A stretch of 64,000 nt of DNA, taken from assembly GCA_020059465.1 (NCBI GenBank), contig JAGVBZ010000001.1, positions 95,001 to 159,000 on the forward strand, in the 5' to 3' direction. The position numbers and the translations under genes were made by a program. Shown here one piece after another: positions 17,052 to 23,965 of this stretch. Below the pieces are notes generated by a model. The model was not told the DNA's origin. It saw only the letters and a list, made by a program, of their open reading frames with translations, and made no database searches. Position 1 is the first letter of the stretch. Each line of letters starts with the position of its first letter. The DNA is from Brevinematales bacterium. Its GTDB lineage: Bacteria > Spirochaetota > Brevinematia > Brevinematales > GWF1-51-8.

Positions 17052-17582
17052 ATGAAAAAGTTTGCGGTACTGTTACTGTTTGCGATGGCTGTCCCGTCGG
17101 CGCTCTCCGCGCAGACTATGATCGGCTTCGAGGGAGACCTGAAGAACCTCACACTTAACCTGACCAAGACCATGCAATTGCGAGACGAAGTCTACACCGA
17201 GTGCCTGAAGGTGATGTTCGAGAAAGTGTTCTCCGGGACGTCCGAGATGAAGGAACGGTTTCTCGTATATATCGTGATACAGGGTATCCTCGAGGAGAGC
17301 CGCGCCTACGACGCTCTGATCGATGTGATGACGATGTATATGCTGATAACCGACGCGAATAAGAAGAATATGGCGAAAACCGTGATGCTGAACCGGATCA
17401 AGAGCACTATTACCAAACTCCGGCAGTATATCCTCACGGTGACTAAGGATAAGACTAAGCCCGACGGGTATACTATCGACGATATCAAGGCAAAGGCCGC
17501 GAAATATATGCAGACCACCCTCGACCTTCTGGGGGACTTCTACGATAAGTTCCTTCCCGAATCGGTAATGGATAAGAAGTAA
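17052..17582 (+). CDS. Secreted helical protein of unknown function
   Basis: A 176-residue protein with a type I signal peptide (MKKFAVLLLFAMAVPSALSA) and a mature part that is mostly helical and rich in Lys, Thr and Met, with no Cys. No family recognised. The chosen ATG has a perfect GGGAGGG site; an upstream in-frame start would add residues without a signal sequence. It is followed 9 bp later by the DUF2752 gene, so the two are probably one transcript. Confidence 0.75.
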   Translation: MKKFAVLLLFAMAVPSALSAQTMIGFEGDLKNLTLNLTKTMQLRDEVYTECLKVMFEKVFSGTSEMKERFLVYIVIQGILEESRAYDALIDVMTMYMLITDANKKNMAKTVMLNRIKSTITKLRQYILTVTKDKTKPDGYTIDDIKAKAAKYMQTTLDLLGDFYDKFLPESVMDKK

Positions 17583-17591
17583 CAGAGGGAT

Positions 17592-17957
17592 ATGCGGATA
17601 TTCGCGCTTTTCACCCTGTTCTTCATCGGCGCGCTAGCGGCAGCCGTGATGTTCGTAGACCCGCATACGGACGCGCTCCTTCCCGGATGCGTATTCCGTT
17701 CGCTGACAGGATGGTATTGCCCGTTATGCGGGGGGATGCGCGCGGTGCATAGCCTGCTGCACGGAGATCTCGCGCGGGCGGTATCGGAAAACCTGATGGT
17801 TCTGCTGATAGTTCCCCTATCGGCGGGAGCGTTGATCGCCGACAGTTTTCTGCGCAGGCGGGAACGATTTGATGCTCTGCGCAGAATGAATAAGGGATTT
17901 TTTATCGGCGCGGCCGGTTTAACGGTGCTTTATACGGTATTAAGGAATGTATTATAG
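17592..17957 (+). CDS. DUF2752 membrane protein
   Basis: A 121-residue inner-membrane protein with the DUF2752 signature WYCPLCGGMRAVHSLLHGDL near residue 35 (CPxCGxxRAxxxLxxG). It is flanked by a hydrophobic N-terminal helix and two further membrane helices (VLLIVPLSAGALIADSFL; FFIGAAGLTVLYTVL). The function of the family is unknown; the CxxC suggests metal binding or redox. It lies in a unit with the secreted protein upstream and the LURP/tubby-like protein downstream. Confidence 0.85.
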   Translation: MRIFALFTLFFIGALAAAVMFVDPHTDALLPGCVFRSLTGWYCPLCGGMRAVHSLLHGDLARAVSENLMVLLIVPLSAGALIADSFLRRRERFDALRRMNKGFFIGAAGLTVLYTVLRNVL

Positions 17958-17981
17958 ATTTATTCCATAATGGAGGGTATT

Positions 17982-18590
17982 ATGCATTGGGAACAACTGC
18001 GGATACGGACGAAATTCTTAGTCAAGCGGAAATTTTTCGGGATGGGGACGTCGATGATCTTTGACGAGGAGAGCCGCGAGCTTCTGGTCTACGCTAAGGC
18101 GCGGTTCTTCCAGTGGCACGGGTTCAAATTGTTCGGCGATAAGCAGATGACCACTGAGCTCTCGTTCGCGAAACGCGACTTCCATGGGCAGGGCGCGAAG
18201 AATGTGCTCGGCAAGATATTCAATTTTGAATATGTTATTACCGACACCTCCGCCGGGGGTCAGGAAATCTGCCGGTTCAAGCGGAAAGCGCTCAGATCTA
18301 TGTTTCGGGATACATGGGAGATAATGACCGCGGACGGGACAGTCGCAGGCTCGATCACCGAACAGGGCGGATTCCGCGCGGTGATGTCGCGTATCCTTCC
18401 GGCGTTCTTCCCCCAGACTTACACGTTTACTTATCAGGGAAAGGATATCGCCGAGATGAAGGGCAAGTTCGCATGGTTCGCGCCGAAATATGTGCTGACA
18501 GTGCTCGACCAGTCCGCCGATATCCGTATGATTCTGAACGGCGCCGCGCTGATCGGGGGAGTCGAAGGAAAACAGGGGTCCGGATCATAA
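17982..18590 (+). CDS. LURP-one/tubby-like fold protein, putative
   Basis: A 202-residue soluble protein. Segments such as MFRDTWEIMTADGTVAGSI and FTYQGKDIAEMKGKFAWFA look like the beta-strand hairpins of the LURP-one-related/tubby-like family, but the match is by pattern only. I start it at the ATG at 17982, six bases after GGAGGG; an in-frame ATG at 17970 has no ribosome site. Its TAA overlaps the ATG of trpF (TAATG), so the two are translationally coupled. Confidence 0.55.
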   Translation: MHWEQLRIRTKFLVKRKFFGMGTSMIFDEESRELLVYAKARFFQWHGFKLFGDKQMTTELSFAKRDFHGQGAKNVLGKIFNFEYVITDTSAGGQEICRFKRKALRSMFRDTWEIMTADGTVAGSITEQGGFRAVMSRILPAFFPQTYTFTYQGKDIAEMKGKFAWFAPKYVLTVLDQSADIRMILNGAALIGGVEGKQGSGS

Positions 18591-19240
18591 TGAGCGAATT
18601 TCATATTACACGTGTAAAAATCTGCGGTATCCGAAATCCGGAAACCGCGATGAAAGCTATCGAGTGCGGCGCGTCCGCGGTGGGGTTTGTTTTCTACGGC
18701 AGAAGCCCGCGGAATATCCTGCCGGGCGACGCCCGCGCGATTATTGCGAAACTTCCGCTGTTCGTCTCGAAGGTTGGGGTATTCGTCGAACAGGGTATCC
18801 AGCAGATCATCGATACGGTGAAGGAGTCCGGAGTCGATATCGTTCAGCTCGCAGGCGGGCAGGGCATGGACTTCCTCGAAATCCTGAAAAGCCGTCTCGA
18901 TAAACCGGTGATCTACGCGTTCCAGGTGCAGGAACTGTCGCACAATTCCCTCAATTCGATCCGTTTCGCGCCCGCGGAGGCTGTGCTGATCGATAAGCTG
19001 GTGCCCGGGGAATGGGGCGGTACCGGCGAACGTGTTCCGGTTAGGGACGACCTGACCGGCGACGACCGTGAATTTATCCGTCAGAGGGTGATTATCGCGG
19101 GCGGTGTGAATTCCTCCAACGCCCGGAGTATTATCGACACGATCGAGCCGTTCGGGCTGGATTTGTCGAGCGGGGTGGAGAGCGAACGCGGGGTGAAAGA
19201 CCCCAAGCTGATCGAGGAGTTTTTTAAATCGATTAGGTAA
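18590..19240 (+). CDS. trpF: Phosphoribosylanthranilate isomerase
   Basis: A 216-residue TIM-barrel enzyme of tryptophan synthesis that converts N-(5-phosphoribosyl)anthranilate to CdRP. Visible motifs are RVKICGIRNPETA (catalytic Cys), GFVFYGRSPRNI, LIDKLVPGEWGGTGE (catalytic Asp), VIIAGGVNSSNA and GLDLSSGVES with a phosphate-binding GV. The usual VQLHG strand reads VQLAG. No other trp gene is in the window, so trpF is detached from the trp operon. Its start overlaps the stop of the preceding gene by one base. Confidence 0.92.
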   Translation: MSEFHITRVKICGIRNPETAMKAIECGASAVGFVFYGRSPRNILPGDARAIIAKLPLFVSKVGVFVEQGIQQIIDTVKESGVDIVQLAGGQGMDFLEILKSRLDKPVIYAFQVQELSHNSLNSIRFAPAEAVLIDKLVPGEWGGTGERVPVRDDLTGDDREFIRQRVIIAGGVNSSNARSIIDTIEPFGLDLSSGVESERGVKDPKLIEEFFKSIR

Positions 19241-19243
19241 TAA

Positions 19244-19300
19244 GTATATCGATCACGGGGCACCGGCGGAATGGCCCGGTTAGCATTCAATACTCTCTGT
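19244..19300. repeat. 54-bp repeat, copy 2 (debris behind trpF)
   Basis: The plus strand reads a Tyr-Ile-Asp-His tail, then GAPAEWPG and a stop, the same C-terminal codons as the acyltransferase gene at 11961, with one base different over about 54 bp and opposite orientation. There is no gene body in front of it: it starts four bases after the trpF stop. It is a transplanted 3' end or a mobile short repeat. Confidence 0.75.
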
Positions 19301-19365
19301 TCTCATCCATCTCATTCGGTACGGCTCTTCTGATCCTGTAACCTATTGCCCCATCAGTATTTTTT

Positions 19366-19498
19366 CTCGATTTTACCTTCACCGCCCGTCGCTATAAATA
19401 TCACATATTTCATAATAAAGGGGGATATGAGAGAACTGTTTTTTTCAATTCACGCGGTTATACCGCCCTGGGCATACCAGCTCTCTCACTCCTTTTGA
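19366..19498 (+). pseudogene. Decayed copy of the 5' end of the lipoprotein gene at 20776
   Basis: This stretch aligns with 20710-20845: the same AT-rich promoter text, the same GGGGG ribosome site, then MRELFFSIHAVIPP from an ATG at 19427 against MRKLFFLFTAVMLF in the intact gene. A TGA at 19496 ends the frame after 23 codons, so it is a truncated, mutated duplicate. The homology extends upstream into the repeat region at 19250-19320. Confidence 0.6.
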
Positions 19499-19531
19499 AA
19501 CATATCCATACGTTCATGATAACGTTCCGGT

Positions 19532-19756
19532 TTATTCCTGAACCGCGTCTTCATCCGGCAGGTATTCCAGCAAGTCTCCCGGCTGGCAGCCTAATTCCCT
19601 GCATAATGCATCCAATGTGACAACACGTATCGCCCTCGCTTTCCCCGTCTTCAAGATCGATAAATTTGAATCGGTCAGTTCTATCCGCTTTGCCAGTTCA
19701 TTGAGCGGTATCTTTCTATCTGCCATAACTCTGTCAAGTCTGAATATGATACTCAT
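19532..19756 (-). CDS. XRE-family HTH regulator, YozG-like
   Basis: A 74-residue Cro/C1-type helix-turn-helix protein: LNELAKRIELTDSNLSILKT is the HTH and ALCRELGCQPGDLLEYLPDE the typical YozG-like ending. It follows the DUF2975 membrane gene by 12 bp; this pairing is common in Firmicutes and other bacteria, where the regulator probably controls its own operon. Direct repeats upstream of the pair are candidate binding sites. Confidence 0.88.
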   Translation of the reverse strand: MSIIFRLDRVMADRKIPLNELAKRIELTDSNLSILKTGKARAIRVVTLDALCRELGCQPGDLLEYLPDEDAVQE

Positions 19757-19768
19757 AATTGCTCCTTA

Positions 19769-20311
19769 TTAAACGGTTAGATCATGCTCTTCCTGAAGCG
19801 CGGTTCCATTTTTAAAAATTTCACAGAGCATGAATAACAGCAGACTTACTAAAAGCGAGCTGATACTGAAGGTAGCGATCGAAAAAACAATACTCAATTT
19901 GCTGATGCCCCGGATAATCTCCACGTTGCTTTTATCGAATACTATATCGTTTTTAAAGTTTGTAAACAAACCCCGCGCTTTTTTTAATATGAGAAGCAGT
20001 ATGATTAATATCGCCTCTACATATGGCAGGATAAGAATTTTCACCGCGAGGGGCAGGCTCTTAAACTTATTCCAATCCTGTAAATCTTTGCCTTGGATAT
20101 CCATATCATTTTTTCCGATGGTTAAAACATTAGTCTCAGATACCGAGACCGCCGGCCGGTTTAATAAAGACTCTCCCGCGGGAGTGGAAAACACGATGAT
20201 TCCCGTGATAATCAGGGGTGCAAGGATTGCCATTACCAGCACAATATACCAGGAAATGTGTAAAAGCACGCTCAATACGGACGACAACGATTTCTTTCCA
20301 AAATACTTCAT
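19769..20311 (-). CDS. DUF2975 membrane protein
   Basis: A 180-residue membrane protein with four hydrophobic helices (near residues 12-36, 88-108, 140-160 and 163-175) and the DUF2975 pattern around NDIVFDKSNVEIIRGISKL. Family members are encoded next to YozG-like regulators, as here. Function unknown; a role in stress or development has been guessed elsewhere. The gene starts after a perfect GGAGG site behind a good promoter. Confidence 0.83.
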   Translation of the reverse strand: MKYFGKKSLSSVLSVLLHISWYIVLVMAILAPLIITGIIVFSTPAGESLLNRPAVSVSETNVLTIGKNDMDIQGKDLQDWNKFKSLPLAVKILILPYVEAILIILLLILKKARGLFTNFKNDIVFDKSNVEIIRGISKLSIVFSIATFSISSLLVSLLLFMLCEIFKNGTALQEEHDLTV

Positions 20312-20338
20312 AAATATCCTCCATGTTTACTTTCTATA

Positions 20339-20381
20339 AGTATAGCATAGAATATATTGAAAGTCAAGCATAATATATTGA
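20339..20381 (-). promoter_or_regulatory. Promoter and direct repeats upstream of the DUF2975-XRE operon
   Basis: On the minus strand TTGACT (20362-20367) and TATACT (20339-20344) are 17 bp apart. On the plus strand AATATATTGA occurs at 20351-20360 and 20372-20381, 21 bp apart, flanking and overlapping the -35 box: a plausible operator for the XRE protein. Confidence 0.6.
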
Positions 20382-20464
20382 TTTACAATATATATTATCC
20401 GTGTAATAATAATATTTTGTCGATTATTAATATTTTTGCGATAATTTGGCGGATTCCCGGTTTT

Positions 20465-20656
20465 TCAATGGAACATATTGCCAAAACGGGCGAGGATTGA
20501 CGGAATAAATATGTTTCTTTTACGGGCGGTATAGTAAATCTCAGGAATCGATGCACCCTGATAATCGACCTTCCCATATCTTTTCCGCTGAGGGGACAAC
20601 GGCGGAATGAAACAGCTGGCATACATATTTTCTGTTCTCATATTCTTCTCCTTCAT
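20465..20656 (-). CDS. Possible 63-residue small protein
   Basis: An ORF with a fair ribosome site (AGGAGTGGT before the ATG) that reads ASCFIPPLSPQRKRYG in its first third. The same region is homologous at DNA level to the repeat debris at 19250-19320, where the translated text NANRAIPPVPRDRYT can be aligned. It could be a real small protein or non-coding repeat text. It lies in the 464-bp gap between the DUF2975 operon and the lipoprotein gene. Confidence 0.25.
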   Translation of the reverse strand: MKEKNMRTENMYASCFIPPLSPQRKRYGKVDYQGASIPEIYYTARKRNIFIPSILARFGNMFH

Positions 20657-20714
20657 ACCACTCCTTTTCTCCCGGCTATGCTGAACAAATAATTATACAG
20701 GTTTAAATTATTTC

Positions 20715-20743
20715 TTGATTTTATCCATCACCCCCTTTACTAT
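20715..20743 (+). promoter_or_regulatory. Putative sigma70 promoter for the 20776 lipoprotein gene
   Basis: TTGATT (20715-20720) and TACTAT (20738-20743) are 17 bp apart, 32 bp upstream of the ATG. A mutated version of the same block lies at 19366-19410. Confidence 0.5.
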
Positions 20744-20775
20744 AAATAACACATGTTTCGTATGAAGGGGGAAAT

Positions 20776-21909
20776 ATGAGAAAGCTGTTTTTTCTATTCA
20801 CAGCGGTTATGCTGTTCGGGGCATGTCAGCTCTTTCACTTTTTCTCCCCCGCGGTGCAGAATAGCATTATCGATCTGAGCGATTCCTATGAATTTGTCCA
20901 GGTAGGTCAGACCTTCAGCAACGTTGCCGGAAGCGGGGTGATTCCTTACTCGATAAATGTCGATGCAAACAACAATCCCTACCTCGTTTTCCAGAACAAT
21001 TATAATACTATCGATTTATTCATGTACAGCAAATCCGTGCAGAGCTGGGTGTTAAGGAGTACTAATTCAGCTCCGAATATGATGTACGACCCGGTCCTGA
21101 ACTTCAGCGGAACAACCCCCTATATTGCCTATAGGGTCAGCGGCAACCCGAGTTTTCTATATAACTTCAGTACGCCTCATGCTTCATATATTGCTGATTT
21201 TTTTTATGATTATCCCGCGTACATGGATTTTGTTATTACTCCTTCGGGAAAGCAAATTGTTGCCGGCTACCAGAACAATGCCGGTTCTAACTGGGTTTAT
21301 ATTATTGATATCGGAGTATCTTCAAATATATTATTGTTTACAAACACGATCGATATGATCAGTCTGGAAGCAGCTCAGGACGGCACGGTATTTCTTCTCA
21401 TCAACTTTTCCGCCCCGTCCATATTATATAAGTTATCGGGATCTTCAGTCGTCGATACTTATCCTTTTGAAATGAGTACTTTCGGCATCTCCATGGCGAT
21501 CGACGGCGCGAATAATATCTACACTACCTATCATTGGTGGCTCAATACAAATTCAGTATATTATGATATACGCCCGCTCTCCGATCCGGCGCTTCCTGTT
21601 TTTTATACAAAGACTTTTCTAGAAGCCGGCGCCGTTTTTAATGGAAAACAGGGTTGCGCCGCGACAAAAAATGCCCCTCATTATTTCTATACATTCGCGG
21701 GGGTTATTACTCCCTCGGAGACAAATATTTCGATAATGCGCCTCAGTCCCGATGAAAATATCAGGAACGTCCAGACGCTGACTACAAATATATCGGTTAT
21801 GATGAATTATAAAATGGTCTGCGCCCCCGACGGGACATTGTATGTCGCGCTGGCGCAGAACATCATGGCGATAAACCAGATCACGGTGTGGAAACTGAAG
21901 AAGCTGTAG
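20776..21909 (+). CDS. Lipoprotein of unknown function, 377 aa
   Basis: The signal peptide MRKLFFLFTAVMLFGACQLF ends in a lipobox (FGAC, Cys17). The mature part is beta-rich with repeated modules containing short aspartate- and asparagine-rich loops (NVDANNNPYLVFQNN, AIDGANNIYTTYHW), the look of a six- or seven-bladed propeller. No family is named. A broken duplicate of its 5' end lies 1.35 kb upstream. Confidence 0.8.
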   Translation: MRKLFFLFTAVMLFGACQLFHFFSPAVQNSIIDLSDSYEFVQVGQTFSNVAGSGVIPYSINVDANNNPYLVFQNNYNTIDLFMYSKSVQSWVLRSTNSAPNMMYDPVLNFSGTTPYIAYRVSGNPSFLYNFSTPHASYIADFFYDYPAYMDFVITPSGKQIVAGYQNNAGSNWVYIIDIGVSSNILLFTNTIDMISLEAAQDGTVFLLINFSAPSILYKLSGSSVVDTYPFEMSTFGISMAIDGANNIYTTYHWWLNTNSVYYDIRPLSDPALPVFYTKTFLEAGAVFNGKQGCAATKNAPHYFYTFAGVITPSETNISIMRLSPDENIRNVQTLTTNISVMMNYKMVCAPDGTLYVALAQNIMAINQITVWKLKKL

Positions 21910-21990
21910 TTTCGCGGGATTTCTACTGATATAGATGGGAAGGAGGGCCAGCGCTATCGCAGTATCGCCGCCTGTAAATCCTTGCATGCC

Positions 21991-22530
21991 TCAACGCCAT
22001 TCCTCGCGAAGTATTCCATAACAAAGCTCGTCGTACCATTGCCCGTTCTTGAATCTTCCGCAGCGGATAACCCCTTCTTTTTTCATTCCGCACTTTCGCA
22101 TGATCTTTTCTGATTGGATGTTCATTGCGTTACAGCGCGCGTTTGTCTTCCGAACTCCGAACCGTTGAAACGATATTTCCAGCATCATTCCCGCGGCTTC
22201 GGTAGCATATCCTTTGCCCCAGAATTGCGGAAGAAGCAGGTATCCGATTTCAGCGATTTCAGGCTTTCCGCTAAATTCTTCCAACTCAATATCGCCTACT
22301 CCCACAAAATCCATCGATTCCTTTTCAAATATCATATAAAGGTACCATTTCAGCTTCCCGTTCCGATGCGCCAGCGCCGCGCGGAAAATCTTCCGCATCC
22401 GGGCGTCTTCCTTTATGCAATCTAACGTGGTATATCGCATTACCTCTTCGTTACCTAAGACGCTCTTGATAGCATGATAATCCTTTATCCCGGTTTGACG
22501 GAAAATAAGCCGTTCGCTTGAGAAACGCAT
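21991..22530 (-). CDS. RimJ/RimL-type GNAT acetyltransferase
   Basis: A 179-residue acetyltransferase of the RimJ/RimL group: SSERLIFRQTGIKDYHAI at the start, EIGYLLLPQFWGKGYATEAA with the acetyl-CoA loop near residue 97, and NIQSEKIMRKCGMKKEGVIR near 138. Members acetylate N-termini of ribosomal proteins or small amines. It follows fliI by about 75 bp on the same strand and is not obviously part of the flagellar unit. Confidence 0.87.
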   Translation of the reverse strand: MRFSSERLIFRQTGIKDYHAIKSVLGNEEVMRYTTLDCIKEDARMRKIFRAALAHRNGKLKWYLYMIFEKESMDFVGVGDIELEEFSGKPEIAEIGYLLLPQFWGKGYATEAAGMMLEISFQRFGVRKTNARCNAMNIQSEKIMRKCGMKKEGVIRCGRFKNGQWYDELCYGILREEWR

Positions 22531-22605
22531 CCATTCCTCTCCATTTAAAAATTATATGCATATTATGGATTTTTTATCAATAGGAAAAACTTAACCGCAG
22601 ACCCG

Positions 22606-23946
22606 TTACCTCATCATCCCGGCGTAACGGCTCTTCTTCTCCTCGAAGATAGCCTTCAGCGCGTCGAACGACAGTTGGTAATCCGACTTCTCGTAGATTC
22701 CCTGCCGGAGATAGCCCTCGATCTTCTCGATCTTCGATACCGCGAAATCGATCTTGGCGTTGCTCCCCTGCACGTACGCCCCGATATTGATCAGGTCTTC
22801 CGCCTCACGGTAATTCGCCATCGCTTCCTTCATCTTGTTCGCGAGCTTCATATGTTCCTCGTCCACAATCTCGGTCATCAAACGGCTGATACTGCCGAGC
22901 ACGTCGATCGCGGGGTAATGGTTCTTATGGGCGAGGTTGCGAGCGAGCATGAGATGCCCGTCGAGGATACCGCGTACCGCGTCGGAAATAGGTTCGTTCA
23001 TATCGTCGCCCTCGACCAGCACGGAGTAGAACGCGGTAATAGTGCCCTTGTCCGACGTGCCGGTGCGTTCGAGGAGCCGCGGGAGGTTCGAGAATACGCT
23101 GGGCGGGTATCCCTTCGTCGCGGGGGGTTCGCCGACAGCGAGGCCGACCTCGCGCTGCGCCATTGCGAAACGGGTCACCGAGTCCATCAGGAACATCACG
23201 TCCTTGCCCTGATCGCGGAAATACTCCGCGATAGCGGTCGCCACATACGCCCCGCGGATACGCAGGAGCGGGGGTTCGTTCGATGTTACCACCACGACCA
23301 CGGAACGCCGGAGTCCTTCCTCGCCGAGGTCGCGTTCGATAAAGTCGCGGACTTCACGCCCCCGTTCGCCGATCAGCGCGATCACATTCACCTCGGCGCT
23401 CGTGTTCCGGGCGATCATCCCCAGCAGTGTCGATTTCCCGACTCCGCTCCCGGAGAATATGCCCATCCGCTGTCCCTTACCGACAGTCATCAGACCGTCC
23501 ACTGCGCGGATACCGGTCGCGATCGGTTCTGCAATCCGTTTACGGTGGTATGCCGAGGGCGGTGTTCCGTCCACGGGCCGTTTTTCTTTCGTCTTGATAT
23601 CGCCCAGCCCGTCGATCGGGAGTCCGTCCCCGCCGAGCATCCGCCCGAGTAGTTCCGGCCCTACCGATACTTCCATCTTTCGACCGAGATTGGTGATCTT
23701 CACGCCGGGCGCGATACCCCTGACTTCGCCGAGCGGCATAACAAGCGTGCTCTTATTCTTGAAGCCCACCACTTCGGCGCGCACAGGCGCGCCCGCCTCG
23801 TTGTCGATCACGCACAGGTCGCCGACTGACGCGAACGGGCCGTTCGATTCTATGGATATCCCTACAAGATTGGAAACATGTCCGATTGTTTTGATAGGTA
23901 CGACACGTTCGGCGGCGTTCTGATATTTCTCGAATAATTCAACCAT
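22606..23946 (-). CDS. fliI: Flagellar export ATPase FliI
   Basis: A 446-residue ATPase of the flagellar type III export system. The P-loop GIFSGSGVGKSTLLGMIA lies near residue 165, ALIGERGREVRDFIERDLGE is the FliI/F1-beta signature, and VMFLMDSVTRFAMAQREVGL holds the Walker B Asp. It hydrolyses ATP to unfold and release export substrates with FliH. It is the last gene of the flgB-fliI block; no fliJ follows, the next gene being a GNAT enzyme. Confidence 0.96.
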   Translation of the reverse strand: MVELFEKYQNAAERVVPIKTIGHVSNLVGISIESNGPFASVGDLCVIDNEAGAPVRAEVVGFKNKSTLVMPLGEVRGIAPGVKITNLGRKMEVSVGPELLGRMLGGDGLPIDGLGDIKTKEKRPVDGTPPSAYHRKRIAEPIATGIRAVDGLMTVGKGQRMGIFSGSGVGKSTLLGMIARNTSAEVNVIALIGERGREVRDFIERDLGEEGLRRSVVVVVTSNEPPLLRIRGAYVATAIAEYFRDQGKDVMFLMDSVTRFAMAQREVGLAVGEPPATKGYPPSVFSNLPRLLERTGTSDKGTITAFYSVLVEGDDMNEPISDAVRGILDGHLMLARNLAHKNHYPAIDVLGSISRLMTEIVDEEHMKLANKMKEAMANYREAEDLINIGAYVQGSNAKIDFAVSKIEKIEGYLRQGIYEKSDYQLSFDALKAIFEEKKSRYAGMMR

Positions 23947-23965
23947 TTTCCCCTCCCGGCGATCC

